Shown one piece after another: positions 41,260 through 48,858 of a DNA stretch of 48,928 nucleotides. Each line of letters starts with the position of its first letter. The first letter of the stretch is position 1. The notes under the pieces are model-generated. The model saw only the letters and a program-made list of their open reading frames with translations, ran no database searches and was not told the origin of the DNA. Source of the DNA: Bacteroidales bacterium (GTDB lineage Bacteria; Bacteroidota; Bacteroidia; Bacteroidales; P3); the NCBI GenBank assembly GCA_017428115.1, contig JAFRRK010000048.1:1-48928 (forward strand), written 5' to 3'. A program made the translations under genes and the position numbers.

Positions 41260-42332
41260 AATAGTTGAAAGAAAATGTGATTTAATAATATTCCAACAAG
41301 ATTAACATCCCACCCATTGCCAGCTCTTCGCCCTAGTTTTGTATAGTTTTGAGTTGGAGGGAAGAGGATTTCGTTATTAATTCCATCCATGTGGAATCCC
41401 ATAAGACGGAAGTGTTCATCTAAAGATAGCTTTCTGAAGCGTTCTTCCCCATTTTGCATTGGCTCAATAATGCGAATGACGTTATGTTCAGGAGGAGTGA
41501 CTGTCATGCAGATTCTGTCATAACGAATTTTCCGATTGTATATATCATAGCAAAGAGGTTCATCAACATCAAAAATGTCATTATGATGTATTTCGTGTAT
41601 TCGAGCAATTTGTCTCTGTGTTTTATATAAGTCAGGTGATGGATTTGGGTCAAGAAAATCAGCCAAATAACCTTGTAAAGGTTCTTCAGGTGGTACCAAG
41701 TTGAATTTTTCTGGTAACTGCCCCAAATACCCAAATATCCAAAGACGTTCTCTTGTTTGTGGAATACCATAATCTTTAGAATTAAGCACGGCATATCTGG
41801 TATCATATCCTATTCTGTGAAGCTCTTCTAAAATAATATCAAATGTGGCTCTCATCTTCCCTGTTAGCAGCCCCTTTACATTCTCCAGAAGAATGTACTG
41901 CGGCTGTTTGACTTCGCAAATTCTGATAATGTCGCCAAAAAGAGTACCACGCCCCCTTTCGTCATCCTGTCCTTGCCTTTTTCCTACAGTCGAAAAAGGT
42001 TGACATGGGAATCCTCCTGTAAATAAATCGAAATCAGGGCAACGTCGGCTATTGGGGTCTATTTGAGTAATGTCACCCAAGTTGCGAACATTTGGAAAAT
42101 TATAGTGGTATAGTTCAATAGCGTCCTCATCAACCTCCGAATAACCAACTACGCGATGTCGAACACCTGAACGTCTCAATCCAAAAGTCGCACCACCATA
42201 TCCGGCAAAACCTTCAAATACTCTGATAATATTATGTCTCGGTAATCTATGCATTATATTTTCTGTAGTTTTCAAAATGAATGTCCAACAAATCCTTGTC
42301 GGGAAGGAATCGTTTGGGCGTAATTCCAACAT
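41256..42332 (-). CDS. DNA (cytosine-5) methyltransferase 2
   Basis: 358 residues. C5-methylase motifs: I FEGFAGYGGATFG (39-51), IV GFPCQPFS with catalytic C110, VI LLENVKG, VIII QTRERLW (192-198), and X-like GNGWDVNLVG near the end; the target-recognition region lies between VIII and IX. The ATG at 42332 directly follows the stop of the caspase-like gene (TAAATG), but 26 residues precede the usual family start; the internal ATG at 42254 (MHRLPRHNII) is an alternative. Together with the second methylase it should protect an asymmetric site, as two C5 enzymes do in LlaJI. Confidence 0.9.
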   Translation of the reverse strand: MLELRPNDSFPTRICWTFILKTTENIMHRLPRHNIIRVFEGFAGYGGATFGLRRSGVRHRVVGYSEVDEDAIELYHYNFPNVRNLGDITQIDPNSRRCPDFDLFTGGFPCQPFSTVGKRQGQDDERGRGTLFGDIIRICEVKQPQYILLENVKGLLTGKMRATFDIILEELHRIGYDTRYAVLNSKDYGIPQTRERLWIFGYLGQLPEKFNLVPPEEPLQGYLADFLDPNPSPDLYKTQRQIARIHEIHHNDIFDVDEPLCYDIYNRKIRYDRICMTVTPPEHNVIRIIEPMQNGEERFRKLSLDEHFRLMGFHMDGINNEILFPPTQNYTKLGRRAGNGWDVNLVGILLNHIFFQLL

Positions 42333-42929
42333 TTACATTAGGTCGCTTAAGGATATACCTCCGTCGCCAGCAAAAACGAGACTTTCCTTGTTGTGCAGGA
42401 GTAGTATTTTATCTTTAAAAGGTAACGTATCTATAACTTTGTCGTATTTATTCAACATTATCTTGTAAGCAACATCCTTGGATTGCCCATTAAGCAGTTG
42501 TTTTAGTCCTTCGATTGCACAGTCAAGAAAAGCGTCCTCCTGTTCTCCAACATAAAAAGGGGCAGAATAACCTACAAAGAGACTTAATCCGATACGCATT
42601 AGATTTGGACATAGGTTCTGAGCACACAAACATGAAATAGAGTAGAAACCTTTATTTGCAAAGTTGTAGTTTGTTGTGCGAGTTGTAACTACATCTGCAT
42701 CATTCTCGTTATATACTCCATCTTCATCGCCGTGTGCAGCGATGAAACAGATTTTGTGGTCAGCCATAGGAGGAATGACATTGGCCTCTGTCAGTTCTGG
42801 TACGCCAACATAAGTATAATTATGGTTGTTGTCAACGCATATTTGTCGTGCTTCATCAGCGCATGACTGCATGAAGTTGTGCAAGACTGTACCAGGGTCA
42901 TTGTTGCATGCTATAAAGATATTAGCCAT
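42333..42929 (-). CDS. putative caspase/CHAT-like cysteine protease
   Basis: 198 residues, no signal peptide. The likely catalytic pair is H66 in KICFIAAHGDEDG (59-71) and C100 in FYSISCLCAQ (95-104), which fits the order His-Gly ... (S/D)-x-C of the caspase/CHAT fold. After it come SLFVGYSAPFYV and the helix EDAFLDCAIEGLKQLLNGQSKDVAYKIM, as seen after the catalytic Cys in CHAT-type proteins (repetition of a small/aromatic strand and an A-x-x-F helix). The protein is short: only a protease core. It overlaps the receiver-domain gene by 8 bp, so the two are probably made together; the receiver protein and kinase may control it. Identification rests on my reading of motifs and needs a profile or structure search. 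Confidence 0.5.
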   Translation of the reverse strand: MANIFIACNNDPGTVLHNFMQSCADEARQICVDNNHNYTYVGVPELTEANVIPPMADHKICFIAAHGDEDGVYNENDADVVTTRTTNYNFANKGFYSISCLCAQNLCPNLMRIGLSLFVGYSAPFYVGEQEDAFLDCAIEGLKQLLNGQSKDVAYKIMLNKYDKVIDTLPFKDKILLLHNKESLVFAGDGGISLSDLM

Positions 42930-43539
42930 TTGACTCCTCCGACTTTAGAAGTTGGTAAATATAGTATTCGTTCACCATCCCTTCAAATAATTTTCCGACC
43001 TCAGTCTGGAGTCGTAATTGCTTTAACATTTCCGCCCATGTGTATGAGTTGCCACCAGCCTCGCGGAAAGCAAATTTATCAGCATCTTCTGGATGTTTCA
43101 GTATCCATTTTTCAAGTATGCAGTCAAAACGTGTTTTCCAAAGATTTTTGATGCGATCAATAAGTTTGGAGGCATCAGTAAATGTACCATTATTTCTATC
43201 AAAAAACCAGATGTAGTCCTCATTAATCATTTCAATAATATCAAGACTGGATATTTGACTTATAGCATTTGCTGACATCATAACAATGTACAGTAATGAT
43301 GTCTTTTCTCTAATCTGCCTGAGGACGTTGATCCCTTGTAACCCATAGCCGTCAAATTTACAATCAAGAAAGACAATCATTTGGTTATTCAGGTTATTCA
43401 AAACATAGGTTAGTCCTTCCGATGGGTCTTTGAACACAGACAGGTCCGCATCTTTCTGGAACTTCCCTATAGACCGCACAAAAGGGTTATCCAACCCTTC
43501 TCTCATATTATCATCAATAAAAACTATTTTAAATGACAT
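42922..43539 (-). CDS. receiver-domain protein (response regulator-like)
   Basis: 205 residues. The receiver fold: KIVFIDDNM with the acidic pair D9-D10, IVFLDCKFDGYGLQG with phosphoacceptor D59, and YIVMMSA with S89 at the Thr/Ser switch. The usual switch Lys is missing (WFFDRNNGTF in its place). The C-terminal 75 residues (KTRFDCILEKWILKHPEDADKF, then REAGGNSYTWAEMLKQLRLQTEVGKLFEGMVNEYYIYQLL) are helical with no helix-turn-helix, suggesting a protein-interaction output rather than DNA binding. It lies 4 bp after the kinase-like gene and overlaps the caspase-like gene. Confidence 0.8.
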   Translation of the reverse strand: MSFKIVFIDDNMREGLDNPFVRSIGKFQKDADLSVFKDPSEGLTYVLNNLNNQMIVFLDCKFDGYGLQGINVLRQIREKTSLLYIVMMSANAISQISSLDIIEMINEDYIWFFDRNNGTFTDASKLIDRIKNLWKTRFDCILEKWILKHPEDADKFAFREAGGNSYTWAEMLKQLRLQTEVGKLFEGMVNEYYIYQLLKSEESNG

Positions 43540-43543
43540 GGTA

Positions 43544-45652
43544 TTATTTTTTAAAAGGTAATACTATCTTTATGGTTGTACCAATTGAACCAAATTCACT
43601 ATCAACAATTGATACCGATCCTTTTAAGGATTCTACACGTGTTTTGACAATATATAGACCAACGCCTGCACCACCTTGTTCTTGAGTTGTAGTGTTGTAT
43701 AGACCAAAAACCCATTCTCTTTTTTCAATAGGGATACCGTTCCCATTGTCAGAGATCTTTATGACAAGATCTGCGTCCTCACTAACAACAGAACATCTAA
43801 TCATTTTTTGATCTACATCTTTAAGTGCTTTAATCGAGTTGTCTAAGATGTTTTGAAGAATATCTCTAAAGAATTGTCGATGTGTGTTGCGTAAGGTTAT
43901 TCTTTCGGGAATAATAATGTCCGTATTGATATTGTTGTTATCAAATTGTGGCTGATACTCATTAAATATTTCTCGAATTGTATCATCAAGTTGAATGTCT
44001 TCCGGTTGGATGTTAGATTGGGAATAGCTCAACATATAATCAATCACCCGATTAGCATTTTTAAATTCGGAGAACATCTCTTTAGCATATCTTGCAAATA
44101 AGGCATCTTCTTCCGGGTTTGGGAAGAACATGTTGAAATATTCAACCCTATCTCGTATTTTGTTTAATGTGGTACGGACGGCATGGGTAATATGTATTGC
44201 ATATTCTTGCAATGACATTATACTCATGTAGATACTCTCTTTTCTGGCAAATTCTTTTTCGGCTTCTTTTTTGTTTCGAATAGCCGTTTTTACAGCCTTC
44301 CCTGTTTTTTTTGCTTGTTCTACTACAGGATCAAGTCGATCTTTTAGATTGGGGTTTTGTTGGGCAATTGTTTCGACAGACGAAATGAACGATTGTAAAT
44401 CTTGCCCCGCAGACTCTAAAGTATCGCTATCTTTTTTACGTTTTTCATCTCGAATATGTTTCTTGTAGTTTTCAATAGAATCAAGTTGCGTTATGATGAA
44501 GTCCTTAAGATCGTGGTATTCACCGTTATCCACAAAATCTTGGCGATTGGTGGCATCAATAATATTGGGGTTTTCTTGTTTCGATATCTCAACAAACCCA
44601 ATGATTTCTCTAGTGCTTACTCTATCGAAAAGGTTTCTCCATAATCTTTTGTCAATACCAAGAATGTCCCTTTTTTTATCATTATCAGATTCGTTTTCAG
44701 CAAAAGGTGTGGTGATGATGCCGTCGCGGTAGATTTTAATGCCATCAATTTGGCTATTAGGGAACTCCTTCCGATAGCGTCTGCGTGCAGCATCATCAAA
44801 ATAGTATACTTTCATTGAAATGCCGCCAAATGACTTTATCGGAACTTGACGAATGTCAATTATACCAGTTTCTTCGTTATAAAAGGATGTATCCTGAGTT
44901 TTGTTTAATGGATGAAAATCAAGTGAGAAATTGATGGTTGCAATATTGACATCCTCTATAGATTTAGTAGCAATTGTATTTATTCCGTATTCAGGAGCAA
45001 TGACTCTTATGGTCAATGGATAGGAGAGATTTGTAAATGGAGATACGAGTTTGGATGCCTCTACAATAAAGCGATTAATGTCATCTTTAAGCCAGATCTC
45101 TCGGATTTTGGTTATTTTGAGAGTTGTGCCATGCTCGGAAAGAGTCTGAGCTGGAGTGTAATCATAGTAATTATCAATGTCCGTAAATAGTGTTAATTGG
45201 CTGTTGGCCGTTTCAGTTTGGTTATAATATGAGGTCCAGTCTATTACAACATTCAGCCATTGATCATAATTGTTTTGCTTGGTAATGATTTTTACATTGT
45301 CACCAAGTTTGTCCACGGCGAACCGGCCTATTCCTTTTTCTCCCACGCATTTTCTGTTAAATGGAGATGGTGTATATGGATTCGATCGTTTATTGGAAGT
45401 CCCAATAACCATCCACTTGTCTCGTATATCAGAAAAAGACATACCAAAACCGTCATCAACAATACTAATGGATGAGTTGTCGTTGATTGTGCCTACATTA
45501 CCAAATGTTATTGTGACTTCTGTGGCATTAGCGTCATAACAATTTTTGACCAATTCAAATAAAGCAGTAACTCGGTCGGTAATCAAGTCACGACCAATGA
45601 GTCTAAATGTGCTTACATCAAAACGCCATTTTAATGTTCCGGATTCTCGCAT
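43544..45652 (-). CDS. dual GHKL ATPase: HSP90/MORC-like N-domain plus histidine-kinase C-domain
   Basis: 702 residues with two ATP-binding GHKL modules. N-terminal: LFELVKNCYDANAT (31-44, N box), VDDGFGMS (65-72), GEKGIGRFAVDKLG (104-117), as in MutL/HSP90/MORC proteins, with a following beta-rich transducer domain to about 370. A coiled coil spans 380-470. C-terminal: a H-box-like helix AIHITHAVRTTLNKIRD with H490 in the position of the phospho-acceptor His (compare H-E-L-R-T-P-L), then RQFFRDILQNILDNSIKAL (592-610), SDNGNGIP (634-641) and GGAGVGLYIVK (660-670), a HATPase_c domain. No transmembrane segment. Downstream lies a receiver protein, so it likely phosphorylates D59 there; the N-domain would be a sensor/clamp. 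Confidence 0.85.
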   Translation of the reverse strand: MRESGTLKWRFDVSTFRLIGRDLITDRVTALFELVKNCYDANATEVTITFGNVGTINDNSSISIVDDGFGMSFSDIRDKWMVIGTSNKRSNPYTPSPFNRKCVGEKGIGRFAVDKLGDNVKIITKQNNYDQWLNVVIDWTSYYNQTETANSQLTLFTDIDNYYDYTPAQTLSEHGTTLKITKIREIWLKDDINRFIVEASKLVSPFTNLSYPLTIRVIAPEYGINTIATKSIEDVNIATINFSLDFHPLNKTQDTSFYNEETGIIDIRQVPIKSFGGISMKVYYFDDAARRRYRKEFPNSQIDGIKIYRDGIITTPFAENESDNDKKRDILGIDKRLWRNLFDRVSTREIIGFVEISKQENPNIIDATNRQDFVDNGEYHDLKDFIITQLDSIENYKKHIRDEKRKKDSDTLESAGQDLQSFISSVETIAQQNPNLKDRLDPVVEQAKKTGKAVKTAIRNKKEAEKEFARKESIYMSIMSLQEYAIHITHAVRTTLNKIRDRVEYFNMFFPNPEEDALFARYAKEMFSEFKNANRVIDYMLSYSQSNIQPEDIQLDDTIREIFNEYQPQFDNNNINTDIIIPERITLRNTHRQFFRDILQNILDNSIKALKDVDQKMIRCSVVSEDADLVIKISDNGNGIPIEKREWVFGLYNTTTQEQGGAGVGLYIVKTRVESLKGSVSIVDSEFGSIGTTIKIVLPFKK

Positions 45653-45656
45653 AAAC

Positions 45657-46760
45657 TTAATTATTTCTTATATGTATTTTGATGCTTTCTGCGATGATCT
45701 CTCCTAATCTTGGTGGTACGGCATTCCCGATATAGCGGGATGCTTTTGTTAATGAAACTTCCTGTTCATTAGGGAAGAACCTATAGGATGTCGGAAATGT
45801 TTGGAATAGAGCTGCTTCTCTGGCTGAAATGGCCCTATCTTGAATAGGATGCCCAAAACGTCCGTTTCCAATACCTGTACAAAGTGTGGTCATGGTTGGC
45901 GCTGGCTCATCCCAAACCATTCGGCCATACACACTTCCAAAACTTTTACCACTTTTTCTTTTATGGCAATCCAACAACAATTCTTTCGGCCAATCTTTCC
46001 AACTGCCACCATAAGGCGTGACGTTAATTCTTCTTAGATTTAAATCAGATAAGGCTCTACATCTATGTAAAGGATCTGATATGCATGCCTCCCCCGCTTT
46101 TAATGGTGGTAGTTTTTCGATAGTATCACGAACAGTCACATATTCTTCTTTTTTATGTGTTGGAGGGATTAATTCAATTGTACCTAAACGAGAAGCTAGT
46201 AGAACTAATCGTTTCCGGGTTTGAGGAATGCCGTAATCTGGGCAATATACTACTTGATAATCCACTTGGTAGCCTTCCTCGTGCAACACTTTTACAAAAT
46301 CTGCCAAAACGGATTTCAATTTAAATGAAGCTATTGCAGGTACATTCTCCATCGTAACAATTTCAGGATGTATTTCTTTTACAATACGTCCAAATTCGTA
46401 CAAAAGATTGTATTTGTCTTTATCTTTGTGTTTGTTTGTATGTGCGTATGTGGAAAATGGCTGACAAGGCGCACAACCAGCGAGAACCCGAATGGCATTT
46501 TTCTTCTTTGAATAAAGTCTTTGGATTTCTTCGCCAGTTATCTTCTTTACATCTTTATAAAAAAAATGTCCACCCGTGTTGGTCTCGTATGCATATTTGC
46601 AAGTCCAGTCTGTATCAAATCCCGCAAGGATGTTAAAACCCGCAGTCTTCATGCCGTAGCTTAAGCCGCCGATTCCACAAAAGAGATCCACAACCTCAAT
46701 TTGGGGAAGTCTACCGCGCCTTTTATGTCCTCTTTCTACTTCCATAATAATCTTGCTCAT
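45657..46760 (-). CDS. DNA (cytosine-5) methyltransferase 1
   Basis: 367 residues. Motif I VVDLFCGIGGLSYG (23-36), motif IV GCAPCQPFS with catalytic C99, motif VI TMENVPA (136-142), motif VIII QTRKRLVLL (180-188), then a 110-residue target-recognition stretch and the end motif ASRYIGNAVPPRLG. All invariant residues are present. Its start overlaps the AAA gene by ATGA and its stop is 4 bp from the GHKL gene. The recognition sequence cannot be read from sequence. Confidence 0.93.
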   Translation of the reverse strand: MSKIIMEVERGHKRRGRLPQIEVVDLFCGIGGLSYGMKTAGFNILAGFDTDWTCKYAYETNTGGHFFYKDVKKITGEEIQRLYSKKKNAIRVLAGCAPCQPFSTYAHTNKHKDKDKYNLLYEFGRIVKEIHPEIVTMENVPAIASFKLKSVLADFVKVLHEEGYQVDYQVVYCPDYGIPQTRKRLVLLASRLGTIELIPPTHKKEEYVTVRDTIEKLPPLKAGEACISDPLHRCRALSDLNLRRINVTPYGGSWKDWPKELLLDCHKRKSGKSFGSVYGRMVWDEPAPTMTTLCTGIGNGRFGHPIQDRAISAREAALFQTFPTSYRFFPNEQEVSLTKASRYIGNAVPPRLGEIIAESIKIHIRNN

Positions 46761-47839
46761 AGGACAACGCTTCTTATCTCAATATTATTCTTGCAGGCTT
46801 CGGCAAGCCCCTCGTAGGGAAGGCGGTAGGCTTGATGTCCTTTGAGTTTCGTCTGCTCCAGTGTATAAAGGCTTAGTTCGTTTCTATATTCGGCGTGCTC
46901 TTCCAGCATTTCATTCAGGCGGTATAGCGTTTCTTTGCTGTGGGTCGTCACAAACACCTGTTTGTTGGTGCTCACAGCAAGGGCGAAAATGGCTTCCCAT
47001 AGCTTTTTGTATGCGGAATAGTGCAAGCCGTTTTCAATCTCATCAATCAGCAGGATGTTGTTCAAAGGATTGGCTGAGGCAGCGACAATGTTCAGATAAC
47101 GCCGCAGGCCGTCGCCCATCATGTTGACTGCCAGCAACTGGTCAATGCCTTCCAAGCCGATGTATGCCACACTATTTAGTATCTCCCATGTGGTGATGCG
47201 GCTGTCGAAGAGTTTCAGCTGCTCGGTTACGATATCCTTCCTCTTCCGTTTTGCCAGCTCAATCAAATCATTAGCGGGGGTGCTTCCCCCAAGGTCAGAA
47301 GACAAATAAACTGCACTGTTCTTTTCGAGATAGTTCTCAGCTGGTTTCTTGTTTGAGTTAAATCCTTGCTGGTTAACAGTGATGCTGCTCTCATAACTGT
47401 TTTTTTGGTTGCAGGATTCAATATCAAAAACCATCTTCAGCGTATTCTGGAAGGTCTTTGTCTCAGAAGTGGGTAGTTGTCCTGCCGGCATATCGGACTG
47501 CGACTTTTCGTCAAAGACATAGGTCAAATATAAAGCAAGACGACGCTTGGTTTCATCGAACATCTCGGATGAAATCTCTGGACTCACTTTCAAGTCGTAT
47601 TTATGAAACATATAACCAAGGTCTAATAAACTGCTGTGGTAACTGCGTGACCTAATAGAATTGATGGTTTGGGGCAGGTCAGGATTGGACATTCCCACTA
47701 GCAACAACAGGCATTCCAAAATAGAACTCTTTCCAGAACTATTCTGCCCAAGAAAGATATTGACCCTCGAAAAATCCTCTATTCTCAGGTGGTCGATGCC
47801 TCTGAAATTCTTTATTTCGATATTTTTGAATCCGTCCAT
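46757..47839 (-). CDS. AAA (ABC/SMC-like) ATPase of the defence operon
   Basis: 360 residues. Walker A GQNSSGKSS (31-39), a central helical insertion (70-210), a conserved MGDGLRRYL (241-249), Walker B LLIDEIENGLHY (263-274) and the His of VFVTTHSKE (296-303). It resembles AAA_15/AAA_21 ATPases of OLD/PARIS-like systems but lacks a TOPRIM nuclease domain; with only 360 residues it would have to act with a partner. It is the first gene of the nine-gene operon, driven by a TATTTTTG -7 box at 47934-47941. Confidence 0.85.
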   Translation of the reverse strand: MDGFKNIEIKNFRGIDHLRIEDFSRVNIFLGQNSSGKSSILECLLLLVGMSNPDLPQTINSIRSRSYHSSLLDLGYMFHKYDLKVSPEISSEMFDETKRRLALYLTYVFDEKSQSDMPAGQLPTSETKTFQNTLKMVFDIESCNQKNSYESSITVNQQGFNSNKKPAENYLEKNSAVYLSSDLGGSTPANDLIELAKRKRKDIVTEQLKLFDSRITTWEILNSVAYIGLEGIDQLLAVNMMGDGLRRYLNIVAASANPLNNILLIDEIENGLHYSAYKKLWEAIFALAVSTNKQVFVTTHSKETLYRLNEMLEEHAEYRNELSLYTLEQTKLKGHQAYRLPYEGLAEACKNNIEIRSVVL

Positions 47840-47933
47840 AGTGTTGGCTTGTTTGTGTGGCGGTTTTCTACTTGTTTGTCTTTCTTTGTATTGTGTGGGG
47901 ATACAATATCCCTTAAATATATATATTAACTTG

Positions 47934-47941
47934 CAAAAATA
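47934..47941 (-). promoter_or_regulatory. -7 box of the defence-operon promoter
   Basis: TATTTTTG on the minus strand, 95 bp ahead of the first gene (47839). The leader is AT-rich. No clear -33 box. No other promoter was seen inside the operon, which has gaps of at most 34 bp. Confidence 0.5.
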
Positions 47942-48064
47942 CGAAGAAAAAAAGAATTATCATAAGAATAATTCTATAAAAATAGTTTTTTAACAATGAG
48001 TTGAAAACACAATAAATCGACCTTTTGGGCGTTATGAGGGTGTTTCTTTTAATCGTTGACTGAC

Positions 48065-48469
48065 ATGGATGTTTATCGACATGAGGTGAAGTATTATGAG
48101 TGCGACCGGATGGGGATTACGCACCACTCGAATTATGTGCGCTTTATGGAGGAGGCGCGGGTGGACTGGATGGACCAGCTGGGCTATGGCTTTGACCGGA
48201 TGGAGGCGGAAGGGGTGGTGTCGCCCGTGGTGTCGGTGGAGTGCGCTTATAAGCACCCTACTACCTTCAAGGATGTCGTCGAGGTGGAGGTGAGCGTGCT
48301 GGAGATGAGCGCGTTGAAGATTACCTTCGGATACACTATGCGCGCCAACGGCCTGGTGTGCTGCACCGCCCGCAGCGTCCACTGCTTTATGGAGAAGGGT
48401 CGTCCGGTGCGCTTCGCCGAGCGATTCCCACAGCTCTACGAGGCCATCTGCCATCTGCCGTCGGAGTAG
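48065..48469 (+). CDS. acyl-CoA thioesterase, YbgC-like hotdog
   Basis: 134 residues from ATG 48065 (MDVYRHEVKYYECDRMGITHHSNYV); the in-frame TTG at 48056 is less likely. YECDRMGITHHSNYVRFMEEAR is the hotdog signature of the YbgC/4HBT family, with the catalytic Asp in ECDxMG. It hydrolyses acyl-CoA. It is the first core gene after the defence island, on the opposite strand. Confidence 0.85.
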   Translation: MDVYRHEVKYYECDRMGITHHSNYVRFMEEARVDWMDQLGYGFDRMEAEGVVSPVVSVECAYKHPTTFKDVVEVEVSVLEMSALKITFGYTMRANGLVCCTARSVHCFMEKGRPVRFAERFPQLYEAICHLPSE

Positions 48470-48649
48470 CCCAGTGGTGGCACGGCACCGCCTAGTTGTG
48501 GCTTTTTTGTTGCCAATCGCTGACTGCTCATTTGCTGTGGCAGGGTGGGAGAAGTGCCTCGCAATTAGTAAGATACGGTAGGATAAGGTACGAAGCCGTA
48601 GCGTCGGGTACGAAGCGCAGGAATGAAGCAATCCTTTTGATTGTCTGCT

Positions 48650-48792
48650 ATTAAAGACTTTGTTAGTTTTCGGCTGTGCTATCCTGCATGCAGGCAGACA
48701 GTTCGGAAAGACCACCGGGCTTGTTTCATTTTAAATTCAAGATGTTTGATTTGCAAATTCGATAATTCTCAAATTCTGGATAAATAGAGGTT
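48650..48792 (+). repeat. dispersed repeat family B, copy 2
   Basis: Starts attaaagactttgttag and ends ctcaaattctggataaatagagg; aligns throughout with 35414-35535, with a 20-odd-bp insertion (cctgcatgcaggcagacagttcgg). It fills part of the gap 48470-48858, where the remainder has gtacgaag-type short repeats (48587-48626) and no gene. Confidence 0.8.
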
Positions 48793-48832
48793 CATCTTCA
48801 TAACCCTGTGTTTACAATACGGAAAAGATTAT

Positions 48833-48840
48833 TATCTTTG
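48833..48840 (+). promoter_or_regulatory. -7 box ahead of the transposase gene
   Basis: TATCTTTG, 19 bp before the ATG of the partial transposase gene; the mRNA would have a short leader. Confidence 0.55.
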
Positions 48841-48858
48841 CAAGACAAAAGATAATAT

